From: Solanum dulcamara
Taxonomy: Eukaryota; Streptophyta; Magnoliopsida; Solanales; Solanaceae
Length of the DNA: 64,000 bases
Reading direction: 5' to 3'
Assembly (NCBI RefSeq): GCF_947179165.1
Contig: NC_077241.1
Span: forward strand, 29,755,246-29,819,245
Below the pieces are notes generated by a model. It was not told the origin of the DNA and made no database searches. It was given only the letters and a program-made list of their open reading frames with translations. The position numbers were made by a program, and so were the translations under genes. Positions 21,193 through 33,614 of the stretch are shown here, one piece after another; positions within the stretch are counted from its first letter, which is position 1; the number at the start of each line of letters is the position of its first letter.

Positions 21193-23946
21193 TGTCACAA
21201 CCCAACCCCGTAGGCTACGACTGAGGTCCGACCTGGACCCCTCGTATACATATCTATCAGCTATGGTCACATTGAACAGTAAATAAACAATATTATATAA
21301 CAAAGCCCCACTGGGCGATAACATTTTCATAAACTTGTAGCCCTTTTCGTTTGCATCACAACATGACAGGGCACGCAAGCCAACAAGGCTGCCATAACAT
21401 AATAACATATATCATATATCATGTAGACCCAGCTGCATCAAACTGACATACACAACCCACATATACATGTCTGCAGACCTCTAAAAATATAAATGACAAC
21501 ATATGGCGGGACAGGGCCCCCGCCGTACCCCCGAATGGATAACACAATGTTATACATCTGTGGACAATATGAGAAACTAGGACCTAATATAATGGAGCCT
21601 TTTCCAGCTGAGCTGCGTGGAATCCTAAGCTGACGGACTCCCAAAACCTGTATCTGTACCTGCGGGCATGAACGCAGCCTCCTGAAAAGGGGGTCAGTAC
21701 GACTGGAAGTATATCCAAAATAGAGACGCAGGGGATAAAATGTCAAATAGAAACATGTACCAGTACTTTGTGAATCACAAAAACATACATGCTCAAATCT
21801 TCAATATAGCCAGCCTCGTCAAGGGTCCGGTGAATCATATATATAGTATCAGTATCAGGCCCCAGGCCATCATCATAGTATCAGTATTAGGCCCCAGGCT
21901 ATCATCATAGTATCACTATCAGGCCCCAGGCCATCATATATATACGTACAGATGTCGGCCCTCTAGTGAGGGACTCGGTGAACAATGCAGTGAATTCTAG
22001 GAATGGAATTATCCCCGTACTTCATATACAATTCACTTAAGGCTAAACATTGCCAAAAGGAAAGAAAGATAGTTGTACGAACTTATACAAAAACAAGCCA
22101 AGAGAAAGTTTTACATACCTTGTCTGAATTATTCCTTATCTTGCTTGCCTTGCCGTCCTTTGAACCTATTCAACATGAAAGTAGTATGAATATCAACGCC
22201 TTTTACTTTCCATCACCTTAGGTTACATCTTAGTATTAATGGAATCTATTTCCTTAGTCATTTCCCCGACTAGTTTTGTTATTCGCTAAGGAGTCGACAA
22301 AAATTGGGCAGCACCTCCCCTATAATGTGCCCTATCCGAATTTGCAATTAGGTCCCTAAGACCTACAGCCAACCAAAAACAACAACCTGCATCAATTCAC
22401 ACCAACAATATACAACATAAACTCCAAACGACTTATTCAAAAATACGGTAGAACAATAGGGCCGTCTAGCCTTTATTTTGTAACGCCTTTCATTATACGC
22501 AACGAGGGGTCATGTGGATTCAACTAGAACACCCTAACTCACATTAGAACATATTTAGGCCCTGAAACAACACCTCAAACCCCTGCAGCAGCACCTCACA
22601 CGAACAACACTATCCTTCGACGACAATTTAACTATAGCAATTCCAATTTAGTTTATTTCGAACTTCGAGCATTTCTACGACATTCTTAAACTTCCAGCAG
22701 CATACAAGGGGTGTAATACACCATATAACAATACCATAAACTCCAATTTAAAATTAAAGGCCTTACCTTACGTTAAACTTGTCAAACTCGCCAAAACTAT
22801 CAAAACGCGAAATCTGGACAGCCCACTGCCTTATATTGTCGCTTAGTTTCGGAGGGGTAATTGAGGGAAACAGGATTTGTAGCCTCAATGAAAATTATAG
22901 ACATGTGTATCAAGGTCTCAAACAATTTTGAATTACCCCTACAGCAATTTTGTACGAAAATATATGACCAAACCACCAACAGCAGTCCGTGTAAGATTTC
23001 CAAAACCAAAATTTGGGCAGTACCTCCTCTACACTTCATCACCGTTTTTCGAGCTGATACAAGTAAAAATGGATTTTGGAGTCTAAATGAAAGTTATATA
23101 ACCATGAAATACCAATATTACTAACCACTGTCCCTTCCCAAAAACGAGTTTGTTAACTAGCGTTTTCTCTTTAAGTTTCTCTTAGTTTTCCAAGTGAAGA
23201 ACTGAAAATATGGTTCCGTAGGCATCGTAATATACATATATACACCTCCACGTATTTTAGGAATGTCGTATATAATTAATTCACGAAGAGAAAATTAGAA
23301 AACTCACCTTTAAGCTTCCAAGCTATGGCTGCCTTTCTCTTTCACGTTTTCTCCCTATGTTGCTGCTGTTTTTGGACTGATTTTGGATAAATGAACACAT
23401 GAATAGTCATATACACATATATATATGAGGTGACATGTGTCATCCCCTAAGGGTGACACGTGTCAGGCCCTTACTGGGCCACCTCAATCATGCGGCTAAT
23501 GGGGTACTGCCACGTGGTAGTGGGGTCCATCTCCCCCAAGCAGGTGGGTCACCTTCCTGCTTGAGGTGCTGCCACGTGTTACCCTTCTAGGCTGCCACAT
23601 GTCCAATGTTTTTTTCTCTTGTGGGTTCGTAGTCTCGTTCATAATCTTGTCTCACTTTAAGAGCCTATGAAACCCTTGCTACGTAAGCTTGGTATGTAAT
23701 CAAGTAACTCATGTATGTAAGACTTCCAAATTAGTAGCTTACGTAGATAAGTCGAGTCCTATGACTCGTTACTTGGCCTCTGAGTCCTTTTGACTTCTCT
23801 TGACCCTATTTCCAACCTTCCCTACCATGAGGGGTCACATTCTCCCTTCTTAGAGTTGTTCAATAGGGTCGTAACTTAAGTGGCTCATATACTATCTTCT
23901 AAGTAACTTAAGGAACCTTCCGAGTTCAAAGATGTGGGGTATAACA
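21193..23946 (-). mobile_element. Inverted solo LTR Z
   Basis: On the plus strand it reads TGTCACAACCC ... TATAACA, so it is a complete LTR in minus orientation, 2,754 bp. A perfect CCATG duplication flanks it (21188-21192 and 23947-23951). It interrupts Y's leader between the promoter and the conserved splice-donor-like GGTAAGT (near 23969). It contains a 32-bp tandem repeat (about 21845-21945) and, near 23400-23600 in minus sense, its own G-box/TATA promoter block. Confidence 0.92.
21845..21945 (-). repeat. 32-bp tandem repeat, three units, in LTR Z
   Basis: The box AGGCCCCAGGC recurs at 21857, 21889 and 21921, exactly 32 bases apart, separated by CATCATCATAGTATCA-type spacers. It lies at the place in the LTR where other copies have 40-, 50- or 53-bp arrays. 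Confidence 0.85.
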
Positions 23947-25579
23947 CCATGGCTTTGTAAGATTAAAGGTAAGTTTCTCGATTTTATTCCATGAATTAAT
24001 TATATACGGTGTTCCTTAAGTATGTGAATATGTATTTATGTATTTTACGATGTCTACGGAACCATAGTTTCAGCTTTGCACCTGAAACAAGTAGGAGAAA
24101 GTTGAAAGAAAAATCTAGAGAACCTGGGGAGAGGGGCTACGGGTTAGTCCATTGGAGGTAAGCCTCCGCGTTTTGTTCCGTGAATTAATTAATTATGGTA
24201 TCCCGTGGTTATATGATGATGTTTAATAATGATAAAATCCAATTTGGGTCAGTGAGGAAGTCGCACAAATAGCCCGCTCAATTTCAGCGCGTTTGAAGAA
24301 GTTCTGAGTTGCGATTTGTCAATTTTGGCCAATTTCGGGTAAGGTAAGGTTTCTCCTTTTAATTTGGACTTTATGGTTGTTGTGGAGCATGTTACACTCC
24401 ATATAGGTGTCTGTAAGTGTGTAAATATCATTGGAACACTTGACGATCGGAATAAACTAAATTGAAGTCGCTAGAAGTGAATTATCGTCGATATAAAGTG
24501 TCGTTCTTGTGAGTTGTTGCTGCAGGGGTGTAATGTATTGTTACAGGTACCAAATGCATTCTAAAAAGGGTGTTGATGTTTCTGGTTGCATCCATATGAC
24601 CCCTTATGTTGTATAATGAAAGGCGTTATAGAATAAAGACTAGACGCCCTATTTTGATATCGTCTTTTTGAATGAGTCATTTGGAGTTTATGTTGTATAT
24701 TGTTGGTTTGAATTGATGCAGGTTGTTGTTGTTGGTTGGCTGCAGGTCTTAGGGACCTAATTGGAAATTTTTATAGGGAACATTAAAGGGGAGGTGCTGC
24801 CCAATTTTCATTAACGCCTTAACAAACTAAAAAACTAGTCGAGGAAACGACGAAGGAAATAGATTCCATTAATACTAAGGTGTAACCTAAGATGCTGGAA
24901 AGCTAAGAGTAGTTGATATTCGTATTACTTTCATATTGAATAGGTTCAGAAGACGACGAGACAAGCAAGATAAAGGGTAACTCCCAAGAGGTATGTGAAG
25001 CTTCTCTTGGTATGTTTTTGGTATAGGTATGTAAAGCCTATCTTTTCTCTTTTGGTATGTCTTAGATGTAAGCAGGATATGATATGAGCTTTGAGGGTAA
25101 TTCCATTCCCAGGTTCTGAATATGACTTCAGGACCCTCACTCATTTTTGAATGATTAAACTTTAAAGTAGTAAGCTTCTATCTTCGAGTCTTCTATATGA
25201 TTGTATAACAATTGATTCTACTAAGCTCTTGTTTGTAAAAAAAGAAAGGCTATGAGATAACCAATGCTTGGACTGCTATAAGATATTTCACATTGGTATA
25301 TGTCTAAGATTTCCAAAGACTCATTTTTACATAGTCCTTAGTGATAATTAGAGAGTATACGTCAGATACCTTCTGCCCTGATCCCGAGGTGATGGTTCAC
25401 TTGATGACTTCAATGAATCTCAGATAATGATTTAAACTGTGTTTTGTTTCTCACTACTCTACTTGTGTATACTGTAACACTTCTTCTCCAAGTCCCGAGC
25501 CGGTTGTCAGATTTGTGCAAATCACTGCATTGTTCACCGAGTCCCTTGCTAGAGGGACGGCAGCCGTATGTATATATAT

Positions 25580-25710
25580 GATGGCCTGGGGCCTGATACT
25601 GATACTATGATGATGTGTTGTAATAAGGTGATGATGGCCTGGATCCTTATACTGATACTATGATGATGTGTTGTAATAAGGCGGCGATGGCACGGGGCCT
25701 GATACTGATA
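25580..25710 (+). repeat. 53-bp tandem repeat in LTR Y
   Basis: The box GGCCTGG/GGCACGG followed by a CTGATACTGATAC stretch recurs with a 53-base step near 25583, 25636 and 25689. About two and a half units are present. The X LTRs carry only one unit at the corresponding place. Confidence 0.78.
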
Positions 25711-26405
25711 CTACATATATGATTCACTGGACCCCTAATGGGGCCGGCTATATTGAAAATTTGAGCATGCATGTTTTTGTGATTCACAGAGTACTGGTAC
25801 ATGTTTCTGATTTGATAATTAGTTCCCCTGCTTCTCTATTTTGGATATACATCCAGTTGTACTATATTATGTTTTACATACTCAGTATATATGTCGTACT
25901 AACCCCCCTTTCTCGGGGGGCTGCATTCATGCCCGCAGGTACAGATACAGGTTTTGGGAGTCCGTCAGCTTAGGATTCCATGCAGCTCAGCTGGGAGAGG
26001 CTCCATTGTATTGAGGTCTAGTTTTTTGTACTGTCCACTGATGTATAGAATAGTTTTGTCCATTCAGGGGTACGGTGGGGGCCCTGTCCCGCCATATGTT
26101 GTCATTTATATTTTTAGAGGTCTGTAGACATGTATATGTTGGTTGTTATGTCATTTTGATTCAGCTAGATCTACCTGATATATGATATACGTGATTATGT
26201 TATGGCAGCCTTGTCGGCTTGCGTGCCCTGTCATGGTGTGATACAAATGAAAAGGGCTATAGGTTTATGGAAATGTCATCGCCCAATGGGGCTCTATTAC
26301 ATGATATTGTCTTATTTACGATTCAATGTGACCACAGCTAATAGATATGTGTACGAGGGGTCCCGGTCGGACCCTAGTCACGGCCTACAGGGTTGGGTCG
26401 TGACA

Positions 26406-29284
26406 TCGTGGGACTCGACTTACCTATGTAAGTTACTAACTTAGAAGTCCTACACAATTAAGCTACTTGAGTACCGTCGAGCTTAAGTAGCAAGGATTAC
26501 ACGGGTTCTTAAAATAAGACGAGATTACGAACCCACGAGAAAGAGAAAAAGACGACACATGGAAGCATAGGAAGGCAACACGTGGCAGCACCTCAAGCAA
26601 GCAGGTGACCCACCTACTTGGGTCAAGTAGGTGACCCACCTGCTTGGGGGAAGTGAACCCTACTGCCATGTGGCAGCACCCTATTGGCAGCATGCATACA
26701 TGGCCTAATAAGTGCTAGACACGTGTCACCCTATTGGGCTGACACGTGTCACCACCAAGGGCACCCTATATATGTATGTTAAGTGACTAAGGAATTCATT
26801 CCTTATCTTAAAACTTAGCCAAAAACTGAAAAAGCTTGAGAGCAAAGGAACATAGCTACGGATGGCTCCTTTTCAAGGTAAGTTCCAATTTTCCTCCGTG
26901 AATTAATTATCTACGGTGTTCATCAACACGTGGAGGTGTATATATGTATCTTACGATGTCTAAAGAATTAATTCTTCAGCTAGGAACTTGAGAGAAAGTT
27001 GAAAGAACAAAGAGGGAAAACGTTAAAAACTGGTTAACAAACTCATTTTTGGAGGGGACAGTAGTTAGTAATATTGGTATAACTTCTTTTTTATAGTTTA
27101 TTTTTGGGTGATTAAATATGGTTTGTAAAGGTATTTCATAGGTCTATAACTTTGATTTAGACTTTAAAATCCTTTTTTGCTTTTAGATTCTCCAAAAATG
27201 GTGACGAAGCGTAGAGGAGGTACTCCCCAGATTTCGGTCTTGGAAATCTTACACGGATTGCTGTTGGTGTTTTGGGCATATCTTTTTGTAAAGAATTGAT
27301 GTAGGGTTTATTCAAAATTCTATGCGACCCTAAGACACATGTATATAACTTTCATGAAGGACGTAAATCTTGTTTCCCTCCATTACCCCTTCGAAACGAA
27401 GCGACAAGGTAAAACAGTAAGCTGTCCAAAATTCACGTTTTGATAGTTTTGAGTGAGTTGTTGCTGCTGGGGTGTAATGTATTGTTGTAGGGCCTAAATG
27501 CATTCTAAAAGAGATGTGGATGCTGCTGGTTGCAGCCACACGACCCTTCATTGTGTATAATGAAAGCCGTTACAAAATAAAGTCTAGACGCCCTATTAGG
27601 ATATCGTATTTTTGAATAAGTCATTTGGAGTTTATGTTGTATATTGTTTGTGTGGATTACTTAAACATATGCTACAGGTTGTTGTTGTTGGTTGGCTGTA
27701 GTTCTTAGGGACCTAATTTGGAAATTTGGATAGGGAACCATATAGGGGAGGTGCTGCCCAATTTTCGTTAACGCCTTAACAAACTAAAGAACTAGTCGAG
27801 GAAATGACAAAGGAAATAGATTCCATTAATACTAAGGAGTAACCTAAGATGCTGGAAAGCTAAGAGTAGTTGATATTCGTATTACTTTCATATTGAATAG
27901 GTTCAGAGGACGATGAGACGAGCAGGATAAAGAGTAACTCCTAAGAGGTATGTGAAGCTTCTCTTGGTATGTTTTTGGTATAGGTATATAAAGCCTATCT
28001 TTTCTTTTTTGGCATGTCTTAGATGTAAGCAGGATATGATATGAGCTTTGGGGTAATTCCATTCCCAGGTTCTGAATATGACTTCAGGACCCTAACTCAC
28101 TTTTGAATATTAAACTTTAAAGTAGTAAGCTGCTATCCTCGAGTCTTCTATTTGACTGTATAACAATTGATTCGGCTAAACTCTTGTTTGTAAAAATGAA
28201 AGGCTCCGAGATAATCAATGGTCGGACTGCTATAAGATATTTCACATTGGCATACGTCTAAGATTTATAAAAACTCCTTTTTACATAGTCCTTAGTGACA
28301 GATAGAGAGTATACGTCAGATACGTTCTGCCCTGATCCCCAAGTGATGGTTCACTTGATGACTTCATTAAGTCTCAGATAATGATTTAAACAGTGTTTTG
28401 TTTCTCACTACTCTAATCGGGTATACTGTAACCCTTCTTTCACCGAGTCCCGGGTTGGGTCCGTTACTGTGCACACTTCACTGCATTGTCCACCGAGCCC
28501 TTCACTAGAGGGTCAGGTATGTATGTATATATATATGATGATGATGTGTTGTAATAAGGTGATGATAGCGCAGGGCCTGATACTGATACTACATATATGA
28601 TTCACCGGATCCCTGAAAGGGCTGGCTATATTTTATAATTTGAGCATGCATGCTTTTATGACTAACAGAGTATAGGTACAGGTTTCTAATTCTGATAGTT
28701 TATCCCCTGTTTCTCTACTTCAGATATGCTTCAAGTTGTATTATGTTATGTTTTACATACTCAGTACATATGTCGTACTGAACCCCTTTCTTTGGGGGCT
28801 GCGTTTCATGCCCGTAGGTACAGGTATGGGTTTTGGGAGTCCGTCAGCTTAGGATTCTGCTTAGCTCAGCTGGAAGGGGCTCCATTGTATCAGAGCCTAG
28901 TTTTGGCACTAGCCACTGATGTATATAATTGTTTTATTTATTCAGGGGTACGGTGGGGGCCCTGTCTCGCCATATGTTGTCATTATTATTTTTAGAGGTC
29001 TGCAGACATGTATATGTGGGTTGTGTATGTCATTTTGATTCAGCTGGGTCTACCTGATATATGATATATGTGATTATGTTATACAAGCCTTGTCGGCTTG
29101 TGTGCCCTGTCATGTTGTGATACAAATGAAAAGGGCTATAGGTGTATGAAAATGTTATCGCCCGGGAGGGCTCTGTTAGATGATATTGTCTTATTTACGA
29201 TTCAATGTGACCACAGCTAATAGATATGTGTACGGGGGGTCCAGGCCAGACCCCAGTCGCGGCCTATGGTGTTTGGTTGTGATA
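26406..29284 (+). mobile_element. X, first LTR, part 2 of 2
   Basis: This continues from 20577 after the Y insertion and its duplicated TCGTG. It holds the promoter block (about 26550-26780) with CACGTG boxes, a double palindrome (26597-26645) and a TATA box near 26768. A splice-donor-like GGTAAGT follows at about 26878. The LTR ends TTGTGATA at 29284, one base off the family end, and is followed by the PBS. Confidence 0.88.
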
Positions 29285-29288
29285 GAAG

Positions 29289-29300
29289 TGGTATCAGAGC
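29289..29300 (+). promoter_or_regulatory. Primer-binding site, X internal region 1
   Basis: TGGTATCAGAGC, a perfect initiator tRNA-Met match, four bases after the LTR end at 29284. Confidence 0.95.
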
Positions 29301-31380
29301 AGTTCATCCTCGGAGTGTCTGCAGACTATGTCTAGTAGAGTCTTGTTTATCGATGTGTTGCGCGCCATATCTATAAACAGGAAGCTACAGGACATTTAGG
29401 GTGTTACCTTTCTTCTACATATAAGATCGTGCTTTAGATCCGAGTCATAGGAAAATTCCTTATACTAACCTTGGATCTTAACAGAAGGACGACATCAACC
29501 GAAGGAAGTAATTGACGATATGGAAAGTTACGAAGCATGCAGGTAAGTAAAGTAAAGCCACGGAAGATATCCGTTTGGTATGGTATTGAACTAATATAGA
29601 AATGTAAAGTTTAAACCTAAAACAAAGGAAAACAGGAAATGCCACAAATGCAGTTTGAAGTTGGACAACGAGGTAAGTCCAGTATCTTTATATTATTGTT
29701 AATATTGAAAACCTTGTGTGGCTGCGGTGTAAGATGATATTGAAAGCCTTGTGCAATTGTGATGGGATATGAATATATATATGTGTTGGCCCTGTGAGGC
29801 GTTGTTGGTATTTTCTGTGTGCAGGTTATGGGATAGTAAGAAGTGTAGAGGAAACTCTGTCAAAACTTTCCCAGAAGGAGGAAAAGGAAATGAAACATAG
29901 ATTTTTGAGATGTCTGAGAAGTTTATACCAAGTACCCCTACTGTGTTCAACTAAAGCTGTAAGAGTTACCCTTCAGGTTATCGATAAGGGGCACCCTTTT
30001 CAGTTGAAGAATTTTTTTTCGGACGAACAAAAGCTTATTTAAGTAGTAAAGTTCAGACTACGGTATTTCCAGCCATATTTGCACCGTAGGAATATAAACA
30101 GAGGGCTCAGGGTGAATGATAAGATATCTCGCGAATGAGTTTCACTCTTTTTGGAAAAAAATACCAAGCCCTCAACTCCTATTGTAAATTAGAAGATTTG
30201 TTCATAACTTGAAGATAAACTCAGAATGAGACTAGGAGGGTCAAGTATTGAAATGAGTACTGTGATGTTTCAGAGATTCTGGGTTCTTTCAACAATGGTT
30301 GAAAAATGATTTATGATAACAGTTTATAGTTCTCCACCGACTAATTGGGGAAATAACTTCTAATAGAAGTACCTCAAAGAGATGTCAGGAACTGAATACG
30401 AATACGAACTAAAAGAGGGATATCAATATGTAAGTATGAATTGAACAGTGTGATAAAATTACAGAGGGATAAAGTAGGACCACTAGTTAGGCGCACCTGG
30501 TTTACATTGATTAAGTTAAAAACCTGTGTTGAGCACGCAGTAAGAGTATGGAGCTTAAGATATAAATAAATGATGCGTGTACATAACGTTGCCCCAAAAA
30601 TAGTGGAACCCTTACGAGACGAGGACGACAAACTTAAGGATTAAATGGCACAACTTCCATTTATCCCAAGAAACAAAGCATATAGGTTGGGACAAAGCCA
30701 CTACTTCAAGAAAACCTGGAATAGTTATCGTCAGAATACTAGTACTGCCTAATTGAAATTAGAACGACTACAACTACAAACAGAGGAAAGTATGAGTACC
30801 CTCTAAAGGGGGGAAGTTAATGAGAAAATGGCAAAAGTAAGGTGAAGGCAATCGATATGGGAATATATTTGAGATGGGCGTCTAAACTTCAATAAGATAT
30901 CTTGCCGAACTAAGTTAGAAAGGTCCGAAAGCTACCAATAATTGGATGGAAGCCAGAATGCTACATAAAGCAGCAATAAGAAGTTGTGACGAGACCCTGA
31001 ACAACATAACACTAGAAGGTGGTTGCGTATAAAAACAAAAGAGTGTAACCATAAAAGGATATCAATCAACTTAAGAGACATTACAAAGGATAATGACAGC
31101 ATGCTAGACCAAAAGCCAAAATATTGCTTATAGAGTTAGTCGCAAATGATGTTGTGATAGATAAATAATCAAAGAAAAAGGAATAGAAAGCCTTCTATGG
31201 TAGAAAATGAGTAGAACACAAAGTTAATGAAGGATTGTGGAGCTAAAGGTCTACGCCGATACTGGATGCAAGATAACAAACGAAAGGATAGGGCAAAACA
31301 TAAAGACTCACGAGATAACGCTGAGGTAAATCTAGAGCTAAGTCGAGTGCCCCACATATTATGGCAAGGATTACAATGAA

Positions 31381-31497
31381 ATGCGATATGAAGACTTCCT
31401 AGGAAGGTCACCCATCCCAATATTACTCTCGCCCCAACATGCCTAATTTCAAAATTCTGATGGAACTTAATGCGTTAGTGCTGGTGTGATCGCGCGA
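31381..31497 (-). other. 5S rRNA-derived segment inside X internal region 1
   Basis: The reverse complement aligns over nearly the full ~118 bases with plant 5S rRNA: CGATCACACCAGCACTAA near the 5' end, GGGGCGAGAGTA in the middle, and GGGATGGGTGACCTTCCTAGG near the 3' end. I estimate about 75-80 % identity by eye. The 3' part of the internal promoter (box C region) is well kept, while the box A region (AAATTAGGCATGTTGG) is degraded. It is a pseudogene-like insertion, not a working 5S gene. The second X internal region has the same insert. Confidence 0.85.
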
Positions 31498-32649
31498 GAT
31501 GGAGGAATCTAAACTAGCGACGAAGAAACGATATAAGATTATGTACCCATAGTACTATAAGATACGTTAAGGCAATTGTAACAAGGGCTTAAGCAAAACA
31601 AGAAGGATTAGCTAATTACTAACTAACGACGTACTCAAATGCCACAGCTCTTCAACATAGAACAAGTTAATAAGAGGAAAACCGCAGAATGACTATATGG
31701 GCCAGTGGGCGAGGGAATTTCGATAGTACTTGGTAGCCAACTCTGAGGGAGAAAAAGCAGAACCCAAAAGGTAAGGGTACTAGCTGATGTAATTTATGAA
31801 TGACAGGAAGCAGTACCCAAGGTCAAAAATTTCACAATATGACCAGGACTACAAGACTCACTTCGCACTCCTGCGCCAGATGAATCTGGAGGGAATGTTA
31901 CTTGTAGATTAACAATATTAGTCCCTGCCTCTTCGATCAAAGGTTACCTACTCCACCGAGAAAGTGTAAAATTGTAGAGTAAAAGAGTGGTAGGACCTTA
32001 TGGAGTCCCTATAGCAATTATTCCAGGCAAAGAAGCCCAATTTATAATTAACTACCGAGAGATGCAAAGATAGGTTAAGCCAAACTATCGAGATGGAATT
32101 GGTACTTTGGGTGACATAATACATGGCCACGATTGGGCCAAATATCTCCCCAACATCGCATGTAGGATAAGGGAGAAAAAGATGAGGTAAAACATGAAGA
32201 CTAGCGGGATAATGCTAGGATACTTCTTGTACCCTCTCGTCATTTTGTAAGGGAGAAAATGACTCAGGGTAATGTGTCTAGAGGGTTACAAGTGGGGTAA
32301 GGAAAGTGGTGAAAGAGTTTAAATGAAACTGGCAGAACTAACTGGTTACTACAGGATGACGAACTTATATGCCAAAATTCCTTCGGAATTATACCAGATC
32401 ATGTTAGACAAAGCACAGAATGACTACGAGAGCCATTATATGAGGGGACTACAACATTATTTGGTAGCTAACCCTAAGGATTGGGAAAAAAAGGAGAGAA
32501 GGACCCGAAAGATCGAATGTATGTTAAAGTTCTGAAAAGAGTCGGGAAGGACTATATGAGGCTAATGAATCAGCTCATTTCTTTTCAAACAAAACCACCT
32601 ATGCAGCTGGAACTAGGTGAAGTTATAGGATAAGAAAGTAATAAGGTTC

Positions 32650-33455
32650 TGTGAGGTTTCCCCAGCTAATATCTCAGATAGAGGGACTTTAATTATGATT
32701 AACGTCTAGAGATCAGTCCAAGAAGAGGTCAGGAGCACCGACAGGACTTCGTACTGCATTTTCCATGGGCTGCTGAATAGGCTGAGCATACTATCAACTG
32801 CTAGAAAATATATTGCGAGCTTATGAGGATGGCTTTAAGTTAAGCTAGGGCTACCATCCACCACTTATTGAGTTTACCTACGAGAAGGGCTCTTATTCTG
32901 ATATTTAGATGACCCCCCTACAAGATGTTGTAAGGCAGAGTATATGAGTCCCCCTGTTGGGGAAAAGACTAAGCCGGTAGGCCGAACAAGATTAAGTAAA
33001 CTATTGACTAACAACCCAAAGTCGGCAGAAATGGTATACAGATAATCGACATCGATAAACAGAGTGCAAATTGATGATTGGATGTTCATAATGGAGTCAC
33101 CCAAAAAAGGGAACTTAACCCAAAATATATTAGACTGTATCAAGTTACTCATAAGATGGGCAACGTGGCAAGTAATTTGAGCATACCACCTCACTTGGAA
33201 ACTATAATCCCAGTCCATCAGATAAGAATGCTTCGCAAAGGTACTGACGAGCCACGCAGGGTATATTCCATAGATAAGGTCCAGGAGATGGAATCCTATG
33301 AGGAAAAACCTATCGCCATCTTAGATTTGTAAACTGGAAGATTGTAGACTAAAGATGTGCCTTCCAGCAAGATATGATAAAAAAACCAAAACTAGAAAGA
33401 GGATGATCGGGGAACTGAAGAGAACATGAAATACAAGTATCCGCACCTGTAACTG
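32650..33455 (+). pseudogene. Integrase with chromodomain-like tail, X internal 1 (dead)
   Basis: Translation shows an ISDRGT motif (second catalytic Asp) followed, after a stop, by RSVQEEV; an EFTYEKGSYSDI-like stretch equivalent to the family's EFAYN region; a GPY/F-like C-terminal region (33078-33332 is open for 84 codons, with PKYIRLYQVTHKMGN); and a tail ending KYPHL. Several stops and frame shifts separate these blocks. The upstream core with the first catalytic Asp is not recognisable. Confidence 0.8.
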
Positions 33456-33614
33456 ATATTTACATGTAACCCCGACTCTTGAAACACGTATATGAAGTAC
33501 TTGTAGGGAAGTATGTGTTAAGAAGATCGCAAAGAATCTCCCTACGATTTGTATAAGGTACTAAGAGGAGTTTTGTCTAACACTCATGGACGAATGTTCT
33601 AAAGGGGGGAAGGA

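Larger units (their letters stand above)
20578..26405 (+). mobile_element. Solo LTR Y, itself split by solo LTR Z
   Basis: It runs from TGTTACACCCCACC to GGTCGTGACA with no PBS after it and no polypurine tract before it, and is flanked by TCATG/TCGTG. Without the inverted insertion at 21193-23951 its length is about 3.07 kb, in line with its relatives. It is the remnant of LTR-LTR recombination that removed an internal region. It has a 53-bp tandem repeat at 25580-25710. Confidence 0.87.
29285..33614 (+). mobile_element. X internal region 1 (non-coding, chromovirus-derived)
   Basis: These 4,330 bp start with the leader shared by all elements of the window. Between about 29700 and 32300 every frame is closed and I recognise neither gag nor reverse transcriptase. 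It contains a reverse-oriented 5S rRNA-like segment (31381-31497), a short open frame (32323-32535) that is longer in the second copy, and a dead integrase (32650-33455). It ends with the polypurine tract AAAGGGGGGAAGGA at 33601-33614. Confidence 0.85.

Noticed and set aside
30374..30631. Minus-strand 85-codon frame repeated at 37676-37978
   Set aside because: It is antisense to the element and present in both only because the internals are duplicated; no signal peptide, motif or upstream promoter is seen.
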